From the NCBI GenBank assembly GCA_022824305.1, contig JAJEAD010000098.1, positions 1-64,000 of the forward strand: a stretch of 64,000 bases of DNA. Direction: 5' to 3'. The translations under genes were made by a program, and so were the position numbers. Each line of letters starts with the position of its first letter. Position 1 is the first letter of the stretch. Below, piece by piece: positions 28,359 through 38,888 of the stretch. The notes under the pieces were generated by a model. That model had not been told where the DNA came from and made no database searches. It was given only the letters and a program-made list of their open reading frames with translations. The stretch comes from Gammaproteobacteria bacterium. Its GTDB lineage: Bacteria; Pseudomonadota; Gammaproteobacteria; HK1.

Positions 28359-29849
28359 ATGTCGGAAGCTGCGGCGATTGAACTGAGGCCCATGCTGATT
28401 GGAGGCGACTGGGTCGAGAGCGCGAACGGCGAGAGCATCGAAGTCGAGAATCCGGGGCGCCGGAGCGCAATCGCGCGGGTTCCCCGCGGCGCCGCGGAGG
28501 ACGTCGACCGGGCGGTTGCCGCGGCGGCGGCGGCCCTTCCCGGATGGCGCCGCCTCGCGGCCCGGGAGCGCGGCCGCATGCTGCTCGACATCGCGGCCGC
28601 GATCGAGGAGCGGGCGGACGAGCTCGGCCGGCTCATCGCGACGGAGACGGGGAACGCGCTTCGCACCCAGGCGAGACCGGAGGCGGGCCTCGCCGCCGAC
28701 ATCTTCCGCTACTTCGGTGGCCTCGCGGGCGAGATAAAGGGCGAGTGTCTGCCCCTGGGCGAGAACCTGCTCAGCTATTCCCGGCGCGAGCCGCTCGGGG
28801 TCGTGGGGGCGATCATTCCGTGGAACGCGCCGGTGGGTCTCGGGGCGATGAAGATCGCGCCGGCGCTGTGCACCGGCAACACGCTGGTGCTGAAGGCCGC
28901 GGAGGACGCGCCGCTCGGGGTGCTCATGATCGCGGAGATCTGTCAGCGCTTCCTGCCCCCCTCGGTGCTGAACGTGCTCACCGGCTACGGCGAGGAGGCG
29001 GGCGCGGCGCTCTCCCGGCATCCCGCGGTGCGCAAGCTCTCCTTCACCGGCTCGACCGAAGTGGGCAAGCTGATCATGCGCGAAGCTTCCGAGCGCCTGG
29101 TGCCGGTGTCGCTCGAGCTCGGCGGCAAGAGCCCGTCCATCGTCTACCCGGATGTCGGCTGTGAGGACTGGGTGGTGGACGGCATCGGCATGGCGATGCG
29201 CTTCACGCGCCAGAGCCAGTCCTGCACCGCGGGCTCGCGCCTCTTCCTCCACGAGGACATCTTCGATGCCTTCCTCGATCGGCTGGTGGAGAGGACCTCG
29301 TCGATCCGGATCGGGGACCCCCTCGACGAAGCGACGGACATGGGCGCGATCATCAACCGCACCCAGTTCGACAAGGTGTGCGGCTACGTGGAGGAAGGCC
29401 TCGGGCGCTCCGACGCCCGGCTCGTCATGGGCGGCCTGCCGCCCGCGAGCGGCCCCTTGAGCGAAGGCTACTACGCGGTCCCCACCGTCTTCGCCGATGC
29501 GTCGAACGACTGGCGCATGTCACGGGAGGAGATCTTCGGTCCGGTGCTGGTCGCGATCCGCTGGAACGACGAGGCGGAGGTGATCCGCATGGCCAACGAC
29601 ACCCACTACGGACTCGCGGCCTTCGTGTGGTCGCGCGACGTGACCCGGGCGCTACGCGCCGCGCACGCGGTCGAGGCGGGCTGGGTGCAGGTCAACCAGG
29701 GCATCGGCCAGATCCTCGGGCAGTCCTACGGAGGCGTGAAGCAGAGCGGCATCGGCCGGGAATGCTCGCTCGAGGGCATGCTCGACAGCTTCACCGCGCG
29801 CAAGAGCGTCACCGTCAACCTGGGCATTCCGGACGCTCCGGCCTCCTGA
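28359..29849 (+). CDS. Aldehyde dehydrogenase (NAD(P)-dependent)
   Basis: A 496-residue ALDH. NAD-binding PWNAPVGLGAMKIAPAL and KAAEDAPLG, the catalytic Glu in SLELGGKSPS, the catalytic Cys in QSQSCTAGSR and the closing YGGVKQSGIGRE are in order. It oxidises an aldehyde to the acid; the substrate is not visible. AGGAGAGG lies just before the ATG, and the first residues (MSEAAAIELRPM) are characteristic of betaine/gamma-aminobutyraldehyde-type branches only loosely. It lies between the MFS gene and convergent dimethylformamidase genes. Confidence 0.93.
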   Translation: MSEAAAIELRPMLIGGDWVESANGESIEVENPGRRSAIARVPRGAAEDVDRAVAAAAAALPGWRRLAARERGRMLLDIAAAIEERADELGRLIATETGNALRTQARPEAGLAADIFRYFGGLAGEIKGECLPLGENLLSYSRREPLGVVGAIIPWNAPVGLGAMKIAPALCTGNTLVLKAAEDAPLGVLMIAEICQRFLPPSVLNVLTGYGEEAGAALSRHPAVRKLSFTGSTEVGKLIMREASERLVPVSLELGGKSPSIVYPDVGCEDWVVDGIGMAMRFTRQSQSCTAGSRLFLHEDIFDAFLDRLVERTSSIRIGDPLDEATDMGAIINRTQFDKVCGYVEEGLGRSDARLVMGGLPPASGPLSEGYYAVPTVFADASNDWRMSREEIFGPVLVAIRWNDEAEVIRMANDTHYGLAAFVWSRDVTRALRAAHAVEAGWVQVNQGIGQILGQSYGGVKQSGIGRECSLEGMLDSFTARKSVTVNLGIPDAPAS

Positions 29850-29860
29850 CCGCTTCGCGC

Positions 29861-32110
29861 TCAGCCGCCGCCGTCGTCGAAGGGCGCCGCGTCCAGAAAG
29901 CGGTCCAGCACGTTGCGGGTGATTCGGGAGACGTTGTTGTCGTAGCGCCGGTGGAAGAGGGCGGAGCACCACCCGATGGAGCCGGTGGAGAACACCGCGC
30001 CGCCGTTCGGCGTCTCGAAGAACACCATGTCCGCGCGCACCGCGGGGTCGTCCAGGCCGCCGATGGGAAGGTACATGTGCCCGACGTCCTCGTTGACGTG
30101 CAGGTAGGAGTCGGTGTGCTTCTCCGAGGACGCGAGGTTGAGCGCGTGCGGCGGGGTGCCGTAATGGCGATTGAAGGCGTCGAGCTCGATGCCGGCGGCG
30201 CCGCCGCCGATCAGTCCGAAGTTCCCGATGAGCTCCTCGGGGCCCACGCCCTCGAAGACGAAGGCGGCACGTGGGTCGAAGCTGTCGGAATTGCGCCGGT
30301 AGTACGATGAGAAGTCGAATCCCTGGGCGACGAAGCCGTTGCCGACCAGGTATTGGGGGGCGCCGCCGCAGCGCCACCACATGCCGCCGAGCTCGCCGGT
30401 GAAGGCCATGTAGTACTCGCCCGGCTCGGCGATCCAGGAGCGCGAGCCGTCCTCGGCCCGGCGCATCTCCATCGCCCCCGGCTTGTCGTCGCGGAAGGCG
30501 ACCCGCCAGTAGAAGCCGTTGCCGCCCAGGTACATGAGGCGCCCTCCGCCCTGGGTATAGGCGTAGAGCGCGTTCCACATCGGAGTCGAGTAGTACTCGG
30601 GGTGGGTGCAGGTCATCACGCAGCGGTAGCGGCGCAGGCACTCCACGCCATCCGCGTGCATGTCCTCGTCGGTGAGCACGTCATAGGCGATGTCGTTGCT
30701 CTCCAGCCAGTCCACGAGGTGCATGTCGGCGGAGAGCTGCCAGAGGGAGCCGTGCTTGGGGCGGAAGTTGAGGATGGGGCGAAGCCGTGACGAGTAGCAC
30801 ACCCCGGTACCGTCGGCGTGGTGGTCGTACATCGAGTTGCCGAGCTCGGGACGCAGGTTGAGGTAGCGGTCTTCGGGGAAGATCTCGGCGAGGTGGTTGT
30901 AGTCGAGCTCGCCGTGCTCGTTCTCCATGCTGGAGCGCCAGTTCGCGTAGGCCATGTAGCTCGCGGTGGGCGCGATGAGCACGAGCGGAGCGCTCGCGCG
31001 CCCGCGGGGGGGACGCACGAAGAATGGGATGTGGTCCTCCTGGTCCCCGCTCGTGAGCTTCGCGGCGTAGAAGCCGCTGCGCGTGCCTTCCGGCACCACA
31101 AGCTCGAAATCGCTTTCCCACTCGCAGTCGTAGAGCGCGTCTTCGAGGAAGTGGACGGCGGCGTAGTGCTCGGGGGCGTGGCGGAAGTTCATCTCCTCGC
31201 CGGTCCAGCTCGAGCCGCGCACCGCCCGGATCGGAAGGTTGACGAGCTCCCCGTGGACGCGGTTCGGGGAGATGTCGACGATGTCGTCGCTGTCGATCTC
31301 GCGGGAGAAGTCGAGCGCCACGCAGAGCGCGGGGCGCAGCGCGGCGGGGAGAGGACCGTAGCGCAGGGTTTCGAGCTCCGCTTCGTCGAGCCGTCGCGAC
31401 GCCACGACGGGGCGTTCCACCCGGCCGTTGAAGACGAGCTCGGGAATCGGACGCCCCCGGCGGCTGCGCTCCCGGGAATGGGCCGCGACGAGCAGGGGCG
31501 CATCGCAGGAGAGCGCCACTTCGCCCTCCAGGCGAGTCCGGGCGCTACCGGTGGACGTGTCGCGGGCATAGGATTCGAGGAGGCGCTGGCTGATCCGGAC
31601 CTCGCCGCTTTCGGCGTCGCAGGTCGCCTGGACGAGGTACCACTCCTTCGCGATCAGGGGACGGCCGGTCGCGAGCTCCCGCATCCCGCCGTCGCCGTCG
31701 CCGAGCGCCAGCACCATGCCCTCCCGCGGGTCGCACCACAGGGCGAAGCCCGCTCCGGCCGCGGGGTCCGTCTTCGACAGCACGCAGGCGCGCCGCGCTT
31801 CGGGAAGGGTAGGGTAGACGGTCACCTGCAGGGAAAGGCTCTCCAGACCCTCGAAGACGCGGTGGTGCGGGACGATGCCGAAGGCGCCGGCGTGGACCGC
31901 CTGGCGCCGGCCGGCGTGCTCGCCGATTGCAGCCCCCGGCAGCGGCTCGTCCCGGTATCCGGGGCCGTCGGGCTGAGTGTCGCCGGACAGGAGCCGCACG
32001 AACTCCGCGCGGTAGCGGGAGATTTCCGGCTCGCAGCTCACCATGAAGCGGATGCGCTCGCCCGGAGCGACGCTGATTTCGTCCGCGTAACCGACGATCT
32101 TCTTGTCCAT
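29861..32110 (-). CDS. dmfA2: N,N-dimethylformamidase, large (catalytic) subunit
   Basis: The 749-residue product matches the DMFase large subunit in length (about 760) and features. The mononuclear iron site of the Paracoccus enzyme, two Tyr and one Glu, is seen here as ASYMAYANW, GNSMYDHH and THPEYYSTPM, the last holding the Glu and a neighbouring His. The protein converts N,N-dimethylformamide to dimethylamine and formate, and relatives take other formamides and amides. It is preceded 17 bases upstream by the small-subunit gene. ATG is chosen for its GGGAGGGG site. Confidence 0.9.
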   Translation of the reverse strand: MDKKIVGYADEISVAPGERIRFMVSCEPEISRYRAEFVRLLSGDTQPDGPGYRDEPLPGAAIGEHAGRRQAVHAGAFGIVPHHRVFEGLESLSLQVTVYPTLPEARRACVLSKTDPAAGAGFALWCDPREGMVLALGDGDGGMRELATGRPLIAKEWYLVQATCDAESGEVRISQRLLESYARDTSTGSARTRLEGEVALSCDAPLLVAAHSRERSRRGRPIPELVFNGRVERPVVASRRLDEAELETLRYGPLPAALRPALCVALDFSREIDSDDIVDISPNRVHGELVNLPIRAVRGSSWTGEEMNFRHAPEHYAAVHFLEDALYDCEWESDFELVVPEGTRSGFYAAKLTSGDQEDHIPFFVRPPRGRASAPLVLIAPTASYMAYANWRSSMENEHGELDYNHLAEIFPEDRYLNLRPELGNSMYDHHADGTGVCYSSRLRPILNFRPKHGSLWQLSADMHLVDWLESNDIAYDVLTDEDMHADGVECLRRYRCVMTCTHPEYYSTPMWNALYAYTQGGGRLMYLGGNGFYWRVAFRDDKPGAMEMRRAEDGSRSWIAEPGEYYMAFTGELGGMWWRCGGAPQYLVGNGFVAQGFDFSSYYRRNSDSFDPRAAFVFEGVGPEELIGNFGLIGGGAAGIELDAFNRHYGTPPHALNLASSEKHTDSYLHVNEDVGHMYLPIGGLDDPAVRADMVFFETPNGGAVFSTGSIGWCSALFHRRYDNNVSRITRNVLDRFLDAAPFDDGGG

Positions 32111-32127
32111 GTTGCGCGTCCCCTCCC

Positions 32128-32442
32128 TCAGTCGATGTCGAGCGTCTTGCCGGTGACCGCCTGCCAGCGCAGCTTGAAGACCGCCCACTCCGCCTCCGCG
32201 CGCGAGGTGAACACCTGGTCTTCGAGCAGCTCGACGTCGACTCCTCGCCGGCCCGAGAGACGGCCGAGCACCCACTCGCGGTGGGGAACCCGGGTGACGA
32301 GCACGTGGCGGCCGGGTACCTCGCACCAGCGCAGGCGGGTCACGACGCGCTGCAGCTCGGGGCGGTGCGGTCCGAAGGGATTGGCCTTGAACTCCCGCGC
32401 GAGGTCGGTCCGGGAGGCATCGACGGGATAGTGGGAGGGCAT
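32128..32442 (-). CDS. dmfA1: N,N-dimethylformamidase, small subunit
   Basis: A 104-residue protein with no catalytic motif, matching the DMFase light chain (around 130 residues in Paracoccus, so this copy is short at one end). It starts MPSHYPVDASRTDL and contains RLRWCEVPGRHVLVTRVP and VFTSRAEAEWAVFKLRWQ. Placement directly upstream of the large-subunit gene by 17 bases supports the call, since the enzyme is an alpha2beta2 assembly. A possible start 14 codons earlier would lengthen it. Confidence 0.85.
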   Translation of the reverse strand: MPSHYPVDASRTDLAREFKANPFGPHRPELQRVVTRLRWCEVPGRHVLVTRVPHREWVLGRLSGRRGVDVELLEDQVFTSRAEAEWAVFKLRWQAVTGKTLDID

Positions 32443-32869
32443 CGTGGTTCTCCACCGCACGGACTGCCCCACATCAGATATCACTCGTGAGCGCGCTGCA
32501 ACCCACGCCCTTGCGGTCTGCCTCGATGGTGAGTCGCTGAGGCAGCCGCCGAGACAATGGACTCCCGCTTGCGCGGAATGACGGCCTCGACGTCGCTGAC
32601 GTCATTCCCGTGGTGACAAGGGAATCTGCCCAAGGCGTTGATCGGGAAAGCTTCCGCTCACCCGGAACTCCACGCTTGCGTGGAGCCTCGCGCTCGCAGC
32701 GGCGGCGTCTAGTCCGGCGGGAATCGGTCCGGTCGGAAAACGCCGGGGAGACGTGAGCGATTGACCGTACCGATCCTGGCGCTATCCTCCCGACGCGCCC
32801 TCGGAGTCTCGATGGCCCGATTCGCCCGTCCCGCACCTGTCACCCACCGCCCCTCGGAGCCCAAGCCCC
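32443..32869. other. Intergenic region between divergent dmfA1 and LLM genes
   Basis: This is the control region for two outward-reading units. It contains a 9-bp hairpin (GGAATGACG / CGTCATTCC, annotated separately) and two similar segments, TGGACTCCCGCTTGCGCGGAATGACG and ATTCCCGTGGTGACAAGGGAAT, that look like a dispersed repeat in many proteobacteria. No gene is convincingly coded, although an open frame of 120 codons exists on the minus strand with poor codon pattern. Confidence 0.5.
32575..32608. repeat. 9-bp inverted repeat, REP-like intergenic palindrome
   Basis: GGAATGACG (32575-32583) is the exact reverse complement of CGTCATTCC (32600-32608), with 16 bases between that include a GTCG/CGAC pair. 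The flanking TGGACTCCCGCTTGCGC text is the type found in multi-copy REP-like or intergenic repeats. No second copy is found in this window by eye, so the repetitive status is inferred. Confidence 0.45.
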
Positions 32870-33706
32870 ATGGATATCGGCATCACCATGTTTGCGACCG
32901 ACTACAGCATCCGCATCGACGAGCTCGCCCGCGAGGCCGAGGCGCGCGGATTCGAGTCGCTCTTCGTGCCCGAGCACACCCACATTCCGGCCAGCCGCCG
33001 CAGCCCCTGGCCCGGCGGGGCCGAGCTGCCGCGCGACTACTGGCACACCCTCGATCCCTTCGTGGGTCTCGCCGCCGCGGCGGCGGTCACCACCCGGCTG
33101 CGCCTGGGCACCGGCATCGCGCTCCTCACCGAGCGCGACCCCATTCTCACCGCCAAGGAATCGGCAACGCTCGACCTCCTCTCCGACGGGCGCTTCGAGC
33201 TCGGCATCGGGGCGGGATGGAACGCGGAAGAGATGGAGAACCACGGCACCGTGTTCGCGGACCGCTTCCGGGTGATGATGGACCGGGCCCTCGCGATCAA
33301 GGCGATCTGGAGCGCGGACGAGCCCGAGTACCACGGGGACTTCGTCGACTTCGAGCCGATCTGGTCATGGCCGAAGCCGGTGCAGCGGCCGCACCCGCCG
33401 ATCCTGCTCGGTGGCGAGAGCCGCCACAGCCTGCGGCGCATCGTCCGGCACCTCGACGGCTGGATGCCCCGGGCCCGCGGAGGCTTCGACGCGCCGGCGG
33501 AGATGGCGCGGCTGCGCCGCTTCGCCGAGGAAGCGGAACGCGACCCCGCTACCGTGAACGTCTCGGTGTTCGCCCCGCCCCCGGATGCGCAGACGATGGA
33601 GAGCTATCGCGAGGCGGGGGTGGACCGGGCGATTCTCGCTATGCCCTCCGAGGGACGCGACGAGGCGCTGGCCCGCCTCGATCGCCTGAGCGCGCTTCTC
33701 GGCTGA
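32870..33706 (+). CDS. LLM-class F420-dependent oxidoreductase
   Basis: A 278-residue luciferase-superfamily protein. GITMFATDYSIRIDELAREAEARGF, VPEHTHIPASRRS, LRLGTGIALLTERDPILTAKESATLDLLS, GRFELGIGAGWNAEEMENHGT and PHPPILLGGESRHSLRRI are the normal run of the F420 branch (TIGR03619-like). It is the third luciferase-like gene of the window. The ATG lies 20 bases after GGAGCC. It reads away from the DMFase genes, which may be coincidence or shared control. Confidence 0.85.
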   Translation: MDIGITMFATDYSIRIDELAREAEARGFESLFVPEHTHIPASRRSPWPGGAELPRDYWHTLDPFVGLAAAAAVTTRLRLGTGIALLTERDPILTAKESATLDLLSDGRFELGIGAGWNAEEMENHGTVFADRFRVMMDRALAIKAIWSADEPEYHGDFVDFEPIWSWPKPVQRPHPPILLGGESRHSLRRIVRHLDGWMPRARGGFDAPAEMARLRRFAEEAERDPATVNVSVFAPPPDAQTMESYREAGVDRAILAMPSEGRDEALARLDRLSALLG

Positions 33707-33767
33707 GCTCGGGCGCCGGCCTGTCCGCGTCCGTGCCCGAAGAAGGGGAAACGCCCGGAACGGCGCC

Positions 33768-34103
33768 TCAGTTGAGACGACGTTCCGGGACTGCGTAGTA
33801 GCCTTCCCGGAAGTCGCCGAAGAGCTCCGGTACCTGGGGATGATTGACCGGCCCGCTCGCGTCGCTGAGCAGGTTCTGCTCCGAGACGTAGGCGACGTAG
33901 GTGGTCGCCTCGTTCTCGGCGAGCAAGTGATAGAAGGGCTGGTCCTTTCGCGGGCGCACGTCCTCCGGAATGGAGAGCCACCACTCCTGTGAGCTCGAGA
34001 ACTCGGGGTCCACGTCGAATATGACTCCGCGGAAGGGGTAGAGGCGGTGGCGTACCACTTCGCCGATCCGGAACTTTGCTTCTTGGCGGCTCATGGCGGT
34101 CAT
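33768..34103 (-). CDS. hspQ: Heat shock protein HspQ (hemimethylated-DNA-binding-protein-like)
   Basis: A 111-residue protein (or 108 from the second ATG) of the HspQ/YccV family: AKFRIGEVVRHRLYPFRGVIFDVDPEF, DQPFYHLLAENE, YVAYVSEQNL and the terminal REGYYAVPERRLN. HspQ is a small barrel protein that acts as an adaptor/enhancer of Lon protease and as a heat-shock factor. It is monocistronic and convergent with the LLM gene. Family assignment is strong. Confidence 0.92.
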   Translation of the reverse strand: MTAMSRQEAKFRIGEVVRHRLYPFRGVIFDVDPEFSSSQEWWLSIPEDVRPRKDQPFYHLLAENEATTYVAYVSEQNLLSDASGPVNHPQVPELFGDFREGYYAVPERRLN

Positions 34104-34318
34104 GATGGCGGTGGCGGGGGGGATTTCAAGGTCCCGGGAGAAGGGCCCCGGAATCCGCGCACGGCATCGCTTCCTCTCCCGCGGTCGCGGTGCCTGAAGC
34201 GCGCCGGCGGGACGACGGGCGGCAGCTCAGGCTTCCCGCGGAACATAGCAGAATCGGCGATTCCGCGTTTCCCTTCGCCCCGGGAAGGTTCGGCGACTCT
34301 CCCCCGGCGGCCGGCGCC

Positions 34319-35074
34319 TCAGCCCCTCGCTGCCGCTATCGCCTCGTCGAGGGCCGCGACGTAGATCCGGAGATCGCTTCCCACCGTCACGAGGTCGAAC
34401 CCGGCGTCGATCATGGACTTCGCGTAGGACGGAGAGAGGCAGTGGATGCCGGCCCTGATGCCGGCGCGGTGGGCGGAGTCGCGGATGCGCTCGATGGCGG
34501 CGAGCACCGTCGGATCGTCGTGATCGAGCTTCGGGGTCCGGCCCATCGAGAGGGAGAGATCGCTCGGCCCGATGTAGACCCCGCTCAAATCGGGGGTCGA
34601 CACGATGGCGTCGAGATTCTCGAGCGCCTCCGCGGTCTCGATCATCGCGAGCGTGACCACGCTCTCGTTCGCCCTGGTCCAGTACTGCGCGCCGTAGGCG
34701 AAGGCGGCGCGGGTCGGGCCGAAGCTGCGCACCCCGCGCGGCGCATAGCGGGTGTAGCGCACCAGGTTCTCGGCATCCTCGGGAGTGTTGATCATCGGGC
34801 AGACGATGCCGAGCGCGCCCGCGTCGAGCAGCTTCATGATGAGCCCGGGGTCCAGCCACGGCGCCCGCGCGAGCGGCGTCACGCCTGAGGCCGACATCGC
34901 CTGCAGCATCGTGAGGGCGCACTGGTAGTCGATGAGTCCGTGCTGGAGATCGACGGTCACGGAATCGAGGTCGGCCCGGGCGGTGAGCTCCGCGGTGACC
35001 GGGCTCGGCACCGCCAGCCATCCGTTGACGGCGGCCCTGCCGGCCGCCCAGGTGTCGAGGAGCCGCGTTTTCAC
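34319..35074 (-). CDS. HpcH/HpaI family aldolase
   Basis: A 251-residue class II aldolase of the 2,4-dihydroxyhept-2-ene-1,7-dioate type. It shows SVTVDLQHGLIDY, RAPWLDPGLIMKLLDAGALGIVCPM, the metal-binding Glu and Asp in AMIETAEALENLDAI and GVYIGPSDLS, and IRAGIHCLSPSYAKSM. The family cleaves 4-hydroxy-2-oxo acids to pyruvate and an aldehyde. In this cluster it follows the ketol-acid reductoisomerase by 67 bases and may be on the same transcript. Confidence 0.9.
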   Translation of the reverse strand: MKTRLLDTWAAGRAAVNGWLAVPSPVTAELTARADLDSVTVDLQHGLIDYQCALTMLQAMSASGVTPLARAPWLDPGLIMKLLDAGALGIVCPMINTPEDAENLVRYTRYAPRGVRSFGPTRAAFAYGAQYWTRANESVVTLAMIETAEALENLDAIVSTPDLSGVYIGPSDLSLSMGRTPKLDHDDPTVLAAIERIRDSAHRAGIRAGIHCLSPSYAKSMIDAGFDLVTVGSDLRIYVAALDEAIAAARG

Positions 35075-35141
35075 TGTGCCTCTCCCACCCGGCGAGGCGC
35101 AGCGGCGCCCCGTCGTCGGTCGCCGTACGGGCGCCGCCCCT

Positions 35142-36623
<1,482 letters not shown>

Positions 36624-36629
36624 TCAGGC

Positions 36630-37364
36630 TCAGTAGTACCCCTGGTAGGGGCGTTGGTGGGTGGCGCGCTGGAAGAGGTTGATGAGGGTCATGAAGTCGT
36701 AGACCGGCAGCCCCGTCGCCTCGTGCACCGCTCTTGCGTAGGGCGGCATGAGGGAGCACTCCAGCACGATGGCGCCGAGCCGCGGCGAGGAACCCCTAAG
36801 CGCCTTCGCCTCGGCGACCACCTCGTGCTCGATCACGTCGGTGTCCACCTCCTCGGCCGGGTCCTTGAATGCGGCGTTCCAGCGCGGATTGTCCTGCATG
36901 CCCCGGATCACCAGCTCCCGCTCGGGAGCGATGCCGGAGAGCTCGAGCACCTGGTTGCCGAGCGCGGCGGTGTTGGCGGTGAGCACGCCCAGGCTCTGGT
37001 CGCGCCCGAGGAAGGAGGAGACGAGGGGGAGCTGCAGGAGGCTCGACAGGAACACCGGCACGTCCACCGCCTCCGCCAGCAGATCCTGGAAATTGATGAA
37101 GAAGCCGCAGTCGCTGCTGATGCCCTTCACGCCCTGCGCTTCGAGCTCCCGCGCTGTCTCGATCACGGCGTCGTTGAGCTCCGGGTCGCCCACGAACACC
37201 CTGTCGGGCGTGGCTCCCGGCACGGTGCGGTAGAGCACCGGGTAGTCGTAGCTGGTGGCGTTGCCGACGTCGCCGGGCACGAAGGGCTGGCGCACGTCGA
37301 GGAGCAGGATGCCGACGCAGTAGCCGTAGGCGTCGGCGCGTGGTCTGGTCTGGTAGACGGGCAT
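36630..37364 (-). CDS. Aspartate/glutamate/hydantoin racemase-family protein (copy 2)
   Basis: A 244-residue Asp/Glu racemase-superfamily protein with the two catalytic cysteines expected for this fold: SSDCGFF near residue 90 and VLECSLMPPYA near residue 205. It starts MPVYQTRPRADAYGYC. It differs throughout from the adjacent upstream copy but keeps its length to the residue. The likely reaction is racemisation or decarboxylation of an acidic or hydantoin-type compound; which one cannot be read. 11 bases separate it from the preceding copy and 12 from ilvC, so all are co-transcribed. Confidence 0.75.
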   Translation of the reverse strand: MPVYQTRPRADAYGYCVGILLLDVRQPFVPGDVGNATSYDYPVLYRTVPGATPDRVFVGDPELNDAVIETARELEAQGVKGISSDCGFFINFQDLLAEAVDVPVFLSSLLQLPLVSSFLGRDQSLGVLTANTAALGNQVLELSGIAPERELVIRGMQDNPRWNAAFKDPAEEVDTDVIEHEVVAEAKALRGSSPRLGAIVLECSLMPPYARAVHEATGLPVYDFMTLINLFQRATHQRPYQGYY

Positions 37365-37375
37365 CCCGGAACCTC

Positions 37376-38110
37376 CTACATGAAGCCCTGGTAGCGTCGC
37401 GGGCGGGTGCCCGCCTGCAGGTAGTCGATGAGGGAGACGAAGTCGAAGACCGGCACTCCCACCGCCTGCTGCACCGCGGCGGCGTAGGGAGGCAGGAGGG
37501 AGCACTCGAGCAGAATCGCGCCGAGGTCGGGGTGCTCCTCCTTCATCGAGAGCGCCTTGGCCACCGTCTCCTGGTTGATGAGGTCGGTATCCATCGTGCC
37601 CTTGGGGTCGAGGATGGAAGAGTAGAACTCCGGCTCGTCCTGCATGCCGCGGATGACGATGGGATTCCGGGGCCGGATGCCCGCCCGCTCGAGGAAGTCC
37701 TCGGACAGGTTGGCGGAATCCGCGGTGAGGATGCCGATCGGGCGTCCGGGGCCGACGCTCCTCTCGATGAGGGGGAGCTGGAGCAGGCTCGACATCGCCA
37801 CCGGCACGTCGACCGCGTCCGCCGCCGCCTGCTGGTACTGGAGCATGAAGCCGCAATCGCTGCTGATGCCGCGCACGCCCTGGCGGGCCAGCTCCTGCGC
37901 GGCGTCCGCGATTGCGCTGGCGAACTCCGGCGCGCCGTTGAGGCACACGTCGGTCTCGAGTCCGGAGACGATCCGGTACACCACCGGGTAGCGGTAGGTG
38001 CTGGCGTTGGCGACGTCTCCCGGAGGGAAGGGCATGCGCGCATCGAGGAGCAGGATGCCGATGCTCTGGCCGTAGCTCTCGGCGTTGCGGTTGGTTCGGT
38101 AGACGGGCAT
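37376..38110 (-). CDS. Aspartate/glutamate/hydantoin racemase-family protein (copy 1)
   Basis: A 244-residue paralogue of the next gene, first of the operon. It has the same landmarks: SSDCGFMLQYQ, LLECSLLPPYAAAVQQA, and the GDVANASTYRYPVVYRIV strand. Roughly half the residues of the pair look alike by eye. Two adjacent copies of equal length suggest a duplication with divergence, perhaps to two subunits or two substrates. Its ATG faces the ThDP-subunit gene across 240 bases, in which I see no strong hairpin. Confidence 0.75.
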   Translation of the reverse strand: MPVYRTNRNAESYGQSIGILLLDARMPFPPGDVANASTYRYPVVYRIVSGLETDVCLNGAPEFASAIADAAQELARQGVRGISSDCGFMLQYQQAAADAVDVPVAMSSLLQLPLIERSVGPGRPIGILTADSANLSEDFLERAGIRPRNPIVIRGMQDEPEFYSSILDPKGTMDTDLINQETVAKALSMKEEHPDLGAILLECSLLPPYAAAVQQAVGVPVFDFVSLIDYLQAGTRPRRYQGFM

Positions 38111-38352
38111 GTGGATCCTCCTCCCGGGCCGGGCCGGTGGCGGTGGCCGGCACGGGCTCGGCGTTGCGCCGGCCGGGTGCGGTGCGAAGCGGCAGGAATC
38201 TTGAGCGAAAGCGCGAAGCGGCGTCAAACCCGGGGCCGGCGCCGGCGGCCCCGGCCGGGCGCTCGGCGATGCGGGCGGCGTGCTCGCGCGCTCCGATGCG
38301 GGGCGGCCCCTGCGCTATGATCGCGGGCCGTAGGGCGCGGCGGCGGGCAGGC

Positions 38353-38883
38353 ATGGAAGCGGCAGACGAGATCGACTGGCACCGCGGGATCTTCGAGGTC
38401 CTTCGGGCCCAGGGCTTCTCTCTCGCCGCGCACGTGCCGGACGCGGGACACGCGCCCCTCATCCGGATGTGCGAGGCCAGCGCGGAGGTGGACTGCGTCA
38501 CCCTGACCACCGAAGAGGAAGGGGTGGGCATCGTGTGTGGAGCCTGGGCGGGAGGGCGCAAGGGGGTCCTGCTCATGCAGTCGAGCGGGGTGGGCAACTG
38601 CATCAATGCCCTGGCGCTTCCCGCCATCTGCCGCATCCCCTTCCTGACTCTCGTCACCATGCGCGGGGAGTGGGGGGAGTTCATCCCGTGGCAGCTCCCG
38701 ATGGGCCAGGCGACCCCCGGCGTGCTCCGCGCGATGGGCATGCTGGTGCTGCGCGCGGAGCGACGCGAGGAAGCGGCGGCCACCGTCGACGCGGCGGCCG
38801 CGCTCGCCCACAACGGCCGCCAGTCCGTCGCGGTGCTGCTCTCGCAGAAGATGATCGGCGCCAAGGTCTTCGAGGCGGGATAG
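38353..38883 (+). CDS. ThDP-dependent decarboxylase, N-terminal-domain subunit (sulfopyruvate decarboxylase alpha-like)
   Basis: A 176-residue protein carrying only the PYR-type domain of a two-domain ThDP enzyme. The catalytic Glu lies in VTLTTEEEGVGIVCGAWAGG, and GVLLMQSSGVGNCINALALP and WGEFIPWQLPMGQATPGVL follow. The ThDP pyrophosphate site is on the next gene, so the pair works as alpha and beta. This split layout is that of sulfopyruvate decarboxylase (ComDE) and phosphonopyruvate decarboxylase; the product would be sulfoacetaldehyde in the first case. ATG is 5 codons into the readable block. Confidence 0.75.
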   Translation: MEAADEIDWHRGIFEVLRAQGFSLAAHVPDAGHAPLIRMCEASAEVDCVTLTTEEEGVGIVCGAWAGGRKGVLLMQSSGVGNCINALALPAICRIPFLTLVTMRGEWGEFIPWQLPMGQATPGVLRAMGMLVLRAERREEAAATVDAAAALAHNGRQSVAVLLSQKMIGAKVFEAG

Positions 38884-38888
38884 GTATC

